Shown here: positions 1-8,291 of the stretch, one piece after another
Layout of the letters: the number at the start of each line of letters is the position of its first letter
Numbering within the stretch: position 1 is the stretch's first letter
NCBI RefSeq assembly: GCF_003236175.1
Contig: NZ_QKTW01000013.1
Span: forward strand, 1 to 64,000
Direction of reading: 5' to 3'
DNA length: 64,000 bases
Source: Taibaiella soli
GTDB taxonomy: Bacteria; Bacteroidota; Bacteroidia; Chitinophagales; Chitinophagaceae
Notes under the pieces: model-generated
Seen by the model: only the letters and a program-made list of their open reading frames with translations
What the model was told of the DNA's origin: nothing
The model's database searches: none
Program-made: the position numbers and the translations under genes

Positions 1-64
1 TTATCGCGCACCTGTTTCTATTTCACTGTCATTTTCGTGAAACTCCTCCTGAAGTTCGTTTACG
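1..64 (-). pseudogene. Truncated duplicate of the DUF5713 gene
   Basis: Positions 4-64 match 372-432, inside the intact DUF5713 gene, at 59 of 61 positions. On the minus strand the fragment reads VNELQEEFHENDSEIETGAR and then meets a TAA stop at the window edge, where the intact gene continues. Upstream of the homology (from 65) the sequence changes abruptly into generic intergenic repeat DNA (a GGCGCAAAG-type string). No start codon or upstream part of the gene is present, so this is a copied internal fragment, not a working gene. Confidence 0.75.
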
Positions 65-186
65 AAGGCGCAAAGTTTTTCTCTCACGGCGATCACAACG
101 CCACAACGTGCATAATAATCGGACGACTTCGAATCGTCTTATTGTTATTCATTGCATCAATTAATACACACATTTTGTGCAACCCC

Positions 187-256
187 GCGGGTCATTGCGA
201 TGAGTTGACAAACAGCAAAGCTGGGGAAACGAAGTGGCAACCTGATTTCGCGCCGG
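187..256 (+). repeat. Dispersed intergenic repeat R1, copy 1
   Basis: This block reads GCGGGTCATTG...GTGGCAACCTGATTTCGC and reappears inverted at 31590-31661, with shorter pieces at 1275-1317 and about 2690-2730. It lies only in non-coding DNA. Similar strings are common in intergenic DNA of many bacterial genomes. It has no coding capacity that I can support. Confidence 0.7.
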
Positions 257-281
257 GTAAAACCATCTCGATAGAGAACCA

Positions 282-611
282 CTACCAATCCCGCGCCCGG
301 ATGGCTTCTTCTATATCGATATCAATTTCAAAAAAGCAAAGAACGTTATCAATAGTTTCTCCTATCGATTCTCGCGCACCTGTTTCTATTTCACTGTCAT
401 TTTCGTAAAACTCCTCTTGAAGTTCGTTTACGGTTGCCGTCATCTCATCCAATGATTGCTGAATCTCTTCGTTAGAATGATTCCCTTCTTCTATAAACGA
501 AACTACTTTTTTGATGGCGTCGCGAACTTTATCAACCAAAAAATCTGGAAAATAATCGTCTGCATACATGTCTTTTAAATACTCAAAATCTGTTGAAAGT
601 TTTTTGTTCAT
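282..611 (-). CDS. DUF5713 family protein
   Basis: A 109-residue acidic protein with the pattern that I recognise as DUF5713: LKDMYADDYFP near residues 13-23, LVDKVRD, and a C-terminal part containing EFYENDSEIET. No signal peptide or membrane segment is visible, so it is probably cytoplasmic and small. The function of the family is unknown to me. It lies 20 bp downstream of the membrane protein at 632-1189 on the same strand, so the two may be co-transcribed. The start ATG at 611 gives the expected N-terminus. An internal 61-bp stretch is duplicated at the window edge (1-64). Confidence 0.75.
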   Translation of the reverse strand: MNKKLSTDFEYLKDMYADDYFPDFLVDKVRDAIKKVVSFIEEGNHSNEEIQQSLDEMTATVNELQEEFYENDSEIETGARESIGETIDNVLCFFEIDIDIEEAIRARDW

Positions 612-631
612 GTTTTTTATTAAAGGAGTTA

Positions 632-1189
632 TTAACGCACTTTCACAAAACCAATCTTGCTACTATCGCGAATTGTTATGTTTGGATAAAGGTCGTCCTG
701 AGTATTGGGAAACCCGTCTATACCGGAAGAGAAAACAGTGTACCTGTCTCCTATCTTATGATAATTATAGTGGAGATCGATTTTGGCATTCATTCCCTGA
801 ACGGGATCGGAAATTGAAGTCAATGAATCTTCGGTCCTCAGTTGCTGCAAACTGTCTGGATAAACTCCATGTTCCAGATTATAAAACTCAATGCTTCTCA
901 CCAGCTGATTCAACTCCATCTGAGAGATCTTGACAAATCCTTGTCCCACAAATTTACTTTTACTAAAATAAAAGAGAGAACCATAAACGGCGACCGTGAA
1001 CAATATTCCAAAAACGCCAATTGCAATAAACCATTTGTCTTTGTACTTGAATATTCCTGTAATCAGAATACCTACGCCAAGAATGGCCCCGAGCAGTGGC
1101 ATTAAACAAAATATTCCCAGCCAGTAAGGTGGTTTGGATTGAGGAGGGTTTACGATAAGTATAGGGCGTTGTGAGGATTGTTGTTGCAT
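632..1189 (-). CDS. Membrane protein with pseudopilin-like C-terminal region
   Basis: A protein of about 185 residues. Two hydrophobic segments (roughly residues 20-45 and 50-72) are followed by a soluble domain containing YNLEHGVYPDSLQQL, DPVQG and YTVFSSGIDGFPNTQDDLYP. This resembles the C-terminal domain of GspG-type pseudopilins, where such motifs surround the calcium-binding loop. The type IV pilin N-terminal signal itself is absent, so it is unlikely to be an actual pseudopilin. I chose the ATG at 1189 over the upstream candidate at 1222 because a -7-like box (TATCTTTA) lies just before it. No secretion genes are nearby. Function is inferred only as membrane-anchored and hypothetical. 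Confidence 0.65.
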   Translation of the reverse strand: MQQQSSQRPILIVNPPQSKPPYWLGIFCLMPLLGAILGVGILITGIFKYKDKWFIAIGVFGILFTVAVYGSLFYFSKSKFVGQGFVKISQMELNQLVRSIEFYNLEHGVYPDSLQQLRTEDSLTSISDPVQGMNAKIDLHYNYHKIGDRYTVFSSGIDGFPNTQDDLYPNITIRDSSKIGFVKVR

Positions 1190-1193
1190 TAAA

Positions 1194-1201
1194 TAAAGAT
1201 A
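1194..1201 (-). promoter_or_regulatory. Candidate -7 promoter box (TATCTTTA)
   Basis: It matches the Bacteroidota consensus TAnnTTTG at seven of eight positions. It ends 4 nt before the ATG at 1189, so transcription from it would give a leader of almost zero length. Confidence 0.4.
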
Positions 1202-1272
1202 ATGGGAGTGATGAAAAAACAAAAATTATGTAGCTGCGAATCAATATTCTTAGATCCTTATTATCCAACAAC

Positions 1273-1680
1273 ATGCGAAATCAGATTGCCACGTCGTACC
1301 TCCTCGCAATGACCCGGGGGACTAGATATATCGGAGTGCCAAACAACCTACAAACCTGCCAAGTTGACTCTTTTAGTGTCAACGTTGATGCAAAAAGAGT
1401 CAACATCGATGTTCGAAACATGAACGTCGGAGTTAAAAACCTGAACGTCGAAGCTCAGAGCATGAACGTCCGAGTTAAAAACATCAACATTGGAGTTCGG
1501 AACATGAACGTTGAGGTTAAAAACATCGATGTCGAAGTTCAGAACATCAACGTCGAAGCTAAAAACATGAACGTCGAGGTAAAAAGTATCAACGTTGGGG
1601 TTCCGAGCATGGACATCGGAGTAAAAAGCGTCTATTTCCGCGAAACCAGTTCACGACGTCGTCGTGCCTCTGCCTCGTGA
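1273..1680 (+). CDS. Heptapeptide-repeat ORF, hypothetical (doubtful gene)
   Basis: This 135-codon reading frame contains twelve consecutive heptapeptides of the form N-V-x-V-K/Q-N/S-M/I (codons 37-120). The first 20 or so codons lie in dispersed repeat R1, so the annotated ATG is probably not a native start. The repeat array stays open in this frame across 252 bp and many differences between units are synonymous (GTT/GTC, GAA/GAG) or conservative. That favours present or past coding. No ribosome-binding site, signal peptide or known domain is visible. It could equally be a non-coding minisatellite. Confidence 0.3.
   Translation: MRNQIATSYLLAMTRGTRYIGVPNNLQTCQVDSFSVNVDAKRVNIDVRNMNVGVKNLNVEAQSMNVRVKNINIGVRNMNVEVKNIDVEVQNINVEAKNMNVEVKSINVGVPSMDIGVKSVYFRETSSRRRRASAS
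1275..1317 (-). repeat. Dispersed repeat R1, partial copy
   Basis: The string GCGAAATCAGATTGCCACGT followed by CTCGCAATGACCCGG is a shortened, inverted version of the block at 187-256. It forms the first codons of the heptapeptide-repeat ORF. Confidence 0.6.
1381..1632 (+). repeat. 12 x 21-bp tandem repeat
   Basis: Twelve diverged units of 21 bp with no indels. A typical unit is AACGTCGGAGTTAAAAACMTG. Because 21 is a multiple of 3, each unit encodes one heptapeptide (NVGVKNL, NVEVKNI, NVEAKNM and so on). There are no unique spacers, so it is not a CRISPR array. Confidence 0.85.
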
Positions 1681-1750
1681 CGGCCCATGTGGTTGTGGAG
1701 ATCCCCGTTTTCGTGCTGACTGCTTCGTTCCTCGCAGAGACGCGAGTGGA

Positions 1751-1779
1751 AACAAAAAAGGTCGCATCACTGCGACCTT
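1751..1779 (-). terminator. Intrinsic terminator of the TonB C-terminal protein gene
   Basis: A perfect 9-bp stem (AAGGTCGCA / TGCGACCTT) with a TCAC loop. Read on the minus strand it is followed by a run of T. It lies 20-50 bp beyond the stop codon at 1803. The same stem-loop recurs after guaB at 2816-2842. Confidence 0.8.
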
Positions 1780-1802
1780 CTTAACATCTTAATCATTCGA
1801 AA

Positions 1803-2615
1803 TTACTCCAACCGGAAACTTACCGGCAGCTTATAAAAAACGTCCACTTTTTCACCCTCCTGCTCTCCTGGCTTCCATTTAGGCATTAGTTTCATCACTC
1901 TGATGACTTCTTCATCACAACCATATCTGACATGCTGGAGTATATGAAAATCATCAAGCGAACCATCACGTGTAACTACAAAACGAACAATTACTTTACC
2001 CTCAATATTTTTGCTCCGCGCTTTTTCCGGATAGCGAATATTCTGTCCTAAAAATTGATACAATGCCGGCAGTCCACCAGGAAATTCAGGCCAAACTCTG
2101 TAAGGGAAAAACGGTATTTGTTTGCCACTTTCATCAAAACATTTACCTCCCAGGCTGACGCCATGCTCAAAATCCTCCTCTCTTTTCAACTTCCCATTTT
2201 TATAATAAGTGTGCAGCCTGCCATTTAATGAATCATTGGCATAATGTCCTTCTTCTCTCAGCGTACCTGTTTCGTAATAAAATTTCCAATCACCTGTCAT
2301 TTGCCCCATCAGATAAACGCCCTCATTTTTTTTCCGGCCATTCTCGTAATAAGAAACAGCGTCACCATCATTTATCTTTTCAGAATCACGGATCACCAAG
2401 CCACAAGTAAATTTCACCTGATGATCTTTATAAAACTCCTTCACTTCACCGCGGCCTTCGGAAGTAGCAGTGGTTATCCTATAATAATAACAGTATCTGA
2501 ACCGGGAAATTTCATTGTAGTGGTGGTCATAATATGTAGTATCAGACTGGGCTTTCGCAATATTTTGAAACGACAAAAGGCTTATAGCAACAAACAATAG
2601 AGCTTTTAAATTCAT
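1803..2615 (-). CDS. Secreted protein with YwqK/MORN-like repeats and TonB C-terminal domain
   Basis: A protein of 270 residues with a signal peptide (MNLKALLFVAISLLSFQNIAKAQ). The middle has repeats of the type YYENGRKKNEGVY, YYETGTLREEGHY and YYKNGKLKREEDF, as in YwqK/MORN-variant proteins. The last 80 or so residues form a TonB C-terminal-like domain (YPEKARSKNIEGKVIVRFVV near its start, VDVFYKLPVSFRLE at the end). In Bacteroidota this architecture is usually periplasmic or surface-associated with unknown partners. The start at 2615 was chosen over 2705 because the longer frame runs through repeat DNA and hides the signal peptide, and because a TACTTTTG box lies 4 nt upstream. Confidence 0.8.
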   Translation of the reverse strand: MNLKALLFVAISLLSFQNIAKAQSDTTYYDHHYNEISRFRYCYYYRITTATSEGRGEVKEFYKDHQVKFTCGLVIRDSEKINDGDAVSYYENGRKKNEGVYLMGQMTGDWKFYYETGTLREEGHYANDSLNGRLHTYYKNGKLKREEDFEHGVSLGGKCFDESGKQIPFFPYRVWPEFPGGLPALYQFLGQNIRYPEKARSKNIEGKVIVRFVVTRDGSLDDFHILQHVRYGCDEEVIRVMKLMPKWKPGEQEGEKVDVFYKLPVSFRLE

Positions 2616-2619
2616 GATG

Positions 2620-2627
2620 CAAAAGTA
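2620..2627 (-). promoter_or_regulatory. -7 promoter box TACTTTTG
   Basis: A perfect match to TAnnTTTG, separated from the ATG at 2615 by only CATC. A convincing -33 TTTG at 19-21 nt spacing is not evident. Confidence 0.5.
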
Positions 2628-2689
2628 GAAAATGGTCGGACTATTGCAGTCACCCGTTTTTGCGATAATGGCGTTAAGGTTGCCAGCCG

Positions 2690-2730
2690 CGAAATCAGAT
2701 TGCAACGTCCTACCTCCTCACAACAACCCG
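2690..2730 (-). repeat. Dispersed repeat R1, degenerate copy
   Basis: It reads CGAAATCAGATTGCAACGTC and so on, related to 1275-1317 with several substitutions. Confidence 0.45.
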
Positions 2731-2740
2731 TGTTTGTGCT

Positions 2741-2771
2741 GTTCGACATGTTAGCGCAGCGCATGTCGAAC
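2741..2771. repeat. Inverted repeat with 10-bp arms
   Basis: GTTCGACATG at 2741-2750 is mirrored by CATGTCGAAC at 2762-2771 around an 11-nt loop. A second, 8-bp palindrome (AACGGATT/AATCCGTT) follows at 2781-2800. No T-run follows either, so these look like repeat-derived hairpins and not terminators. Confidence 0.5.
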
Positions 2772-2815
2772 GACAGATAAAACGGATTTCCGAATCCGTT
2801 CTATTCCCAAGCGAA

Positions 2816-2842
2816 ACAAAAAAGGTCGCATCACTGCGACCT
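2816..2842 (-). terminator. Intrinsic terminator of guaB
   Basis: Stem AGGTCGCA / TGCGACCT with a TCAC loop. A T-run follows on the minus strand. It lies about 60 bp past the guaB stop and is practically the same hairpin as the one at 1751-1779. Confidence 0.8.
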
Positions 2843-2862
2843 CTTCTTTTATATTCAGTTAA

Positions 2863-4419
<1,557 letters not shown>

Positions 4420-4585
4420 TTAAATATATCCCTATTGCTTGCGCAGAGCAGATTACAACGCATCCGCAGTTGGACTTCGATCCCATTTTATATATTATCA
4501 TTCCAACAATTCCTTCAACTCCAACCCACCGGCTAAAATCGGTTTCACCGCGGAATAACTTATTTTGCATTAAAATTGACCCGCT

Positions 4586-5878
4586 TTGACCTTTCTGCAA
4601 GATCTCGCTTTTGAACCACTGAACAGCCAAAGAGCTTTTCAAACGGCCGCTTTACACCAATTGCTCGTTTATCTGAAAAACAATTCGCCGTTTTACCAAA
4701 AGCTATTTCACAAGCACCATGTCGATGTCAATAATATAAAATCGCTGGCCGATATGCGTTTTTTGCCGACCACCAGCAAGGCCGATATGCAAATGCACAA
4801 CTGGGATTTTCTCAGTGTACACAGCTCAGAAGTTAAAGAGTACACCGCTACTTCGGGCACGATGGGCCAACCGGTAACCATCGCGCTGACAGAAAACGAC
4901 CTGAAAAGACTTGCATATAACGAGTATCAATCTTTTCGCTGCGCGGATGGCAAACCAGAAGATGTCTACCAATTGATGCTTACGCTCGATCGCCAGTTTA
5001 TGGCCGGTATCGCTTATTATAGTGGTATCCGTCAATTGGGCGCTGCATTGGTGCGTACGGGTCCGGGGTTGCCGCCGATGCAATGGGATACGATCATGCG
5101 GGTGCAGTCTAACAGCATCGTAGCAGTACCATCGTTTATCTTAAAGTTGATTCAATACGCGCAGGAAAACCAGATTGACCTGCAAAACACACCAGTTGAA
5201 AAAGTAGTTTGTATCGGTGAAAGTCTGCGTCAGGCCGATTTTGAATTGAATGCACTTGGTCAGAAGATCTACGATCAATGGCCGATTAAATTATACAGCA
5301 CCTACGCTTCTACTGAAATGCAAACGGCATTTACAGAATGTGGGTTCAGTCACGGCGGTCATGAACAGCCGGATTTAATTATTCTGGAAATCATCGATGA
5401 TCACGGAAATCCGCTGCACGCAGGTGAATACGGCGAAGTAGCTATCACAACACTTGGTGTGGAAGGTATGCCGTTGCTCCGTTATCGCACGGGCGATATC
5501 TGTGCTTTTTACGAAGAATCTTGTGCCTGCGGCAGAAAATCCAAACGCCTGAGTCCGGTGCTGGGCCGCAAACAGCAGATGATCAAATACAAAGGCACCA
5601 CCTTCTACCCCCCTGCTATCTTCGATATTCTGAACAACCTGCCTTATATCCAGGAATATATTGTAGAGGTATTTACCAACAGTATCAACACTGATGAAAT
5701 CCGCCTGCATTTGCATACACCTCTTTCAGTAGATGAATGTGAGTTGCGCCTGAAGCCGCTGTTACAATCAAAACTGCGCGTAGTGCCACTACTTCACTTC
5801 CATTCAGGTTCTGAAATCCATCAAATGCAATTTCCACCGGCAAGCAGAAAGCAGGTAAGGTTTATTGACAACCGTTAA
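4586..5878 (+). CDS. Phenylacetate-CoA ligase-like adenylate-forming protein
   Basis: A 430-residue member of the ANL superfamily, PaaK branch. The N-terminus NSPFYQKLF, the phosphate-binding loop TATSGTMGQPVT (about residue 90), STYASTEMQ (A5-like) and MPLLRYRTGDI are characteristic. CACGRKSKRLSPVLGRKQQM carries the CxCGR feature of PaaK-type enzymes. It should activate an aryl or fatty carboxylate to the CoA or carrier-protein thioester. No other phenylacetate genes are nearby, so the substrate is open; aryl-polyene or flexirubin-type pathways use similar enzymes. The only start in frame after a stop at 4577 is TTG at 4586, which gives the expected N-terminus. The stop codon begins an ATCGCTGAT repeat tract. 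Confidence 0.8.
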   Translation: MTFLQDLAFEPLNSQRAFQTAALHQLLVYLKNNSPFYQKLFHKHHVDVNNIKSLADMRFLPTTSKADMQMHNWDFLSVHSSEVKEYTATSGTMGQPVTIALTENDLKRLAYNEYQSFRCADGKPEDVYQLMLTLDRQFMAGIAYYSGIRQLGAALVRTGPGLPPMQWDTIMRVQSNSIVAVPSFILKLIQYAQENQIDLQNTPVEKVVCIGESLRQADFELNALGQKIYDQWPIKLYSTYASTEMQTAFTECGFSHGGHEQPDLIILEIIDDHGNPLHAGEYGEVAITTLGVEGMPLLRYRTGDICAFYEESCACGRKSKRLSPVLGRKQQMIKYKGTTFYPPAIFDILNNLPYIQEYIVEVFTNSINTDEIRLHLHTPLSVDECELRLKPLLQSKLRVVPLLHFHSGSEIHQMQFPPASRKQVRFIDNR

Positions 5879-6161
5879 ATCGCTGATGGCTGATTTCCGA
5901 TCGCTGATTTACACGCGAACTGTGAGGCTGAGCAGAGTCGAAGCCCTGTGCGAGGGCCTTTCTTTCTCGCAACGGCACTAAGGCACAACAATATAGTATG
6001 TAAAATACTTTGCCTCCTTTTCTCCTTACGCATCTTTTCGGGAAACCTTAAGTAAAAAGACGTAGTGCCTTTGCGGGCGTTGCGAGAAAACCCTTGCGTG
6101 CTTTGCCTCTTACGCATTTTGTCCTGAGCGATGCGTGAGGATGCGGGAAACCTTAATTAAA
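5879..6161. other. Repeat-rich intergenic region
   Basis: It begins with ATCGCTGAT-type units directly at the PaaK stop (5876-5914). Strings of the CTTCGACTNNGCTCAG and CTCGCAACGGCACAAAGGCG types follow, both found in other gaps of this window. I see no coding sequence, RNA gene or clear terminator here. Confidence 0.6.
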
Positions 6162-7361
6162 TCACACATCAGCAATAGCGCCGCGGATGGTTCGCTTCAT
6201 CCGCACTATCAAAACGATCAATGCCAATGCAGCTGCTACCCAGATTGGCCAGCCTGGCAGCACAGATAATTGCAGATCCATTTTTTGCACCCAGAGATAA
6301 CAGCCGAATTGCAACAACACGGCAATGACCACACCGATCAAAACTGCACTTACAATAAAAGGCAGGAATCTTCTGCTGATAAACTTACTCAGATAAGAAG
6401 GTCTATATCCCAATTGCAGCAGTAGTTTCACAGCTTCACTTGCTTTGGCCAAAGACAATTCGATAAACAAAATAAACACCAACGAACTGATACCAATCAG
6501 CAAAACCGCCAGCACACCGGTTGCGCCGGTAATGGTTTCCACAATGGCGCGCAGTTTATTCCAGCGAAGCTGTTCTGTGTTTGTTGTATAATTATGATCC
6601 GTGAGATACTTCTCAAAAGCCTTGTCGGACGGATCTTTTGTCTTTAAAATCAACCGTGAAGCGCGCACCGAATTGTTCTCCCCAAATTTTGCATTCGCGT
6701 ATTTCAAAAATGATTCGGGCACCAAAACAGAAGTAATCCTATCGGAGAACCCAACAATATGTCCGCTGTATTTTTCCTGGATGCCGCCGCCAATCGTAAG
6801 ATCAAAACCGAGTGTAGTAATCATCTGCTCAGACAACTGTGGCAAGCCCTGACTCGGTGCGAAACCATAATTGTACAAATTCAGAAACTCTGTAGAAACA
6901 ATAATCGGCACCTGAAAATCCCCTTCCTGCCAATGCCAGTCCTTCGGCTTTTTATCAATAAAACGTTCGGGAACGGATTCCAGAAACAATTGTGTATAAA
7001 ACCTCAGACTAGATCCCATACTTGCCGATACCGGAAAATGGTTTGATTCCAGCATGCCCACATCCTGCACCTGTGGTGCTTTTCGCAGGTCTTCTATTTC
7101 AGGCTCGGTGAAGAAATTACCCGCTGGCTGCACCATATTTTCATTGGTAATTTTTTTATTGATCGTGATAAATGTACTGCCCAGACTGTCGTTCGTTCCT
7201 TTTCCGGCCAGTAATTCACGAAAATTCCACCAAATCATTATCGCAGAAAAAAGCAGAATCAATCCGACACACAAAGCAATCCATGCAGTCCACAAACGGG
7301 TTTTGCCGCTTTTATGAAACATTAGCTTGCGCAGCAGTACTTCAGTATTATTCCGGCTCAA
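6162..7361 (-). CDS. FtsX-like ABC transporter permease
   Basis: A 399-residue integral membrane protein. It has one transmembrane segment near residues 25-45, a large extracytoplasmic domain (about 50-270), and three more segments at about 280-305, 330-355 and 370-390. That is the FtsX/MacB topology. It is the partner of the ATPase encoded just upstream. Its TTG start overlaps the ATPase stop as TTGA (7358-7361), implying translational coupling. An internal ATG at 7322 is an alternative that would leave a 36-nt gap. The substrate is unknown; neighbours give no hint. Confidence 0.75.
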   Translation of the reverse strand: MSRNNTEVLLRKLMFHKSGKTRLWTAWIALCVGLILLFSAIMIWWNFRELLAGKGTNDSLGSTFITINKKITNENMVQPAGNFFTEPEIEDLRKAPQVQDVGMLESNHFPVSASMGSSLRFYTQLFLESVPERFIDKKPKDWHWQEGDFQVPIIVSTEFLNLYNYGFAPSQGLPQLSEQMITTLGFDLTIGGGIQEKYSGHIVGFSDRITSVLVPESFLKYANAKFGENNSVRASRLILKTKDPSDKAFEKYLTDHNYTTNTEQLRWNKLRAIVETITGATGVLAVLLIGISSLVFILFIELSLAKASEAVKLLLQLGYRPSYLSKFISRRFLPFIVSAVLIGVVIAVLLQFGCYLWVQKMDLQLSVLPGWPIWVAAALALIVLIVRMKRTIRGAIADV

Positions 7362-8002
7362 AGCATCATCGTTTTAGTGTAGGGGAAATAGTCGTTTTCG
7401 TCAAGATCAACCAATATAAAGCCTGCGTTGTTCCGGTCCGCAACTTCTTGTATTAATGCCGCAGCTTTTGCGGTATTGGCTTTGTCTAAATGGCTGAATG
7501 GTTCGTCCATGAGTAACCATTGAAATGGCTGTAACAATGCTCGAATGATCGCTACACGTTGTTGCTCTCCGTAAGAAAGTGTCTGACCAAGGGAATTTCT
7601 TTTGTCTTTTAAACCCAGTCGCTCCAGCCATTGTGCCATTTCATCTTCGGTGACAGTGTTGGTAAGATTTCTTTTAATCTCAAGATTTTCCCAGGCGGAG
7701 AGGTCGGAGAATAATCGCAAATCCTGAAAAACAACACTCAGTTCCTTCTGACGGATTTCAGCCCAATCTTCTCTTTGCGCCGCAGAAAGCGGTTTCCCAT
7801 TCCAGGAAATTCGTCCGTCAAAATCATAACGCAAACCGTAAAGCATGTGGATAAACGTCGTTTTTCCGGTACCGGAAGGCGCTTGTATAAAGATGCGTTC
7901 GCCACGCGAAATGCTCAGTTCTTTCAGCCATACATCAGACTGACGGTTACTGATTTTTTCACGGATGGGAATGGGTACCAATTGCGACAATTGTAACTGC
8001 AT
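7358..8002 (-). CDS. ABC transporter ATP-binding protein, LolD/MacB-like
   Basis: A 214-residue ATPase subunit. The Walker A motif APSGTGKTT is at about residues 40-48, the Q-loop is VVFQDLRLF, the signature is LSYGEQQRVAII, and Walker B is WLLMDEPFSHLD. The short single-domain form is typical for ATPases paired with FtsX-like permeases (FtsE, LolD, MacB families). It overlaps the permease gene by 4 nt and is first of a two-gene operon. The canonical switch histidine after Walker B seems replaced: the equivalent stretch reads FILVDLDENDYF, without the usual THD/SHD. This is worth checking because that residue supports hydrolysis. Confidence 0.85.
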   Translation of the reverse strand: MQLQLSQLVPIPIREKISNRQSDVWLKELSISRGERIFIQAPSGTGKTTFIHMLYGLRYDFDGRISWNGKPLSAAQREDWAEIRQKELSVVFQDLRLFSDLSAWENLEIKRNLTNTVTEDEMAQWLERLGLKDKRNSLGQTLSYGEQQRVAIIRALLQPFQWLLMDEPFSHLDKANTAKAAALIQEVADRNNAGFILVDLDENDYFPYTKTMML

Positions 8003-8222
8003 AACATGAAAATAGGCTTTTTTCTCGCAGCGGCACAGCGACGCGGTCCTTTCCCATACAGACTTACTATCTTTCCCGCATCCTCACGCGTCGCTCAGGA
8101 CAACATGCGTAAGGGGCAAAGTTTTTATCTCTCACGGCGACACATTAATCTCTCACAACGCACACAAAGACGCAAAGCCCGAGCAAGTAACAACTGATTT
8201 AACCAATTGACCAGTTACCCTA

Positions 8223-8267
8223 TTGACATTTGACGTTTCACGTTTGACCATTCACCATTGACCATTG
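8223..8267 (+). repeat. 7-mer tandem tract (TTGACCA/TTCACCA/TTGACGT)
   Basis: Six heptamers in register lie just upstream of the acyl-CoA synthetase gene. The same heptamers recur at 25885-25947 (inverse), 28491-28539 and 29057-29105. The rest of the 8003-8291 gap holds generic CTCACAACG/CGCAAAG intergenic strings and no gene. Confidence 0.75.
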
Positions 8268-8279
8268 CCCTTTTCTTCC

Positions 8280-8287
8280 TATATTTA
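8280..8287 (+). promoter_or_regulatory. Candidate -7 box TATATTTA
   Basis: Seven of eight positions agree with TAnnTTTG. It ends 4 nt before the ATG at 8292. Confidence 0.35.
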
Positions 8288-8291
8288 AAAC

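Noticed and set aside
1381-1632. CRISPR-like array
   Set aside because: The units are contiguous with no unique spacers, and no cas genes are nearby.
2781-2800. Palindrome AACGGATT/AATCCGTT as a terminator
   Set aside because: No T-run follows on either strand, and a proper terminator is present at 2816-2842.
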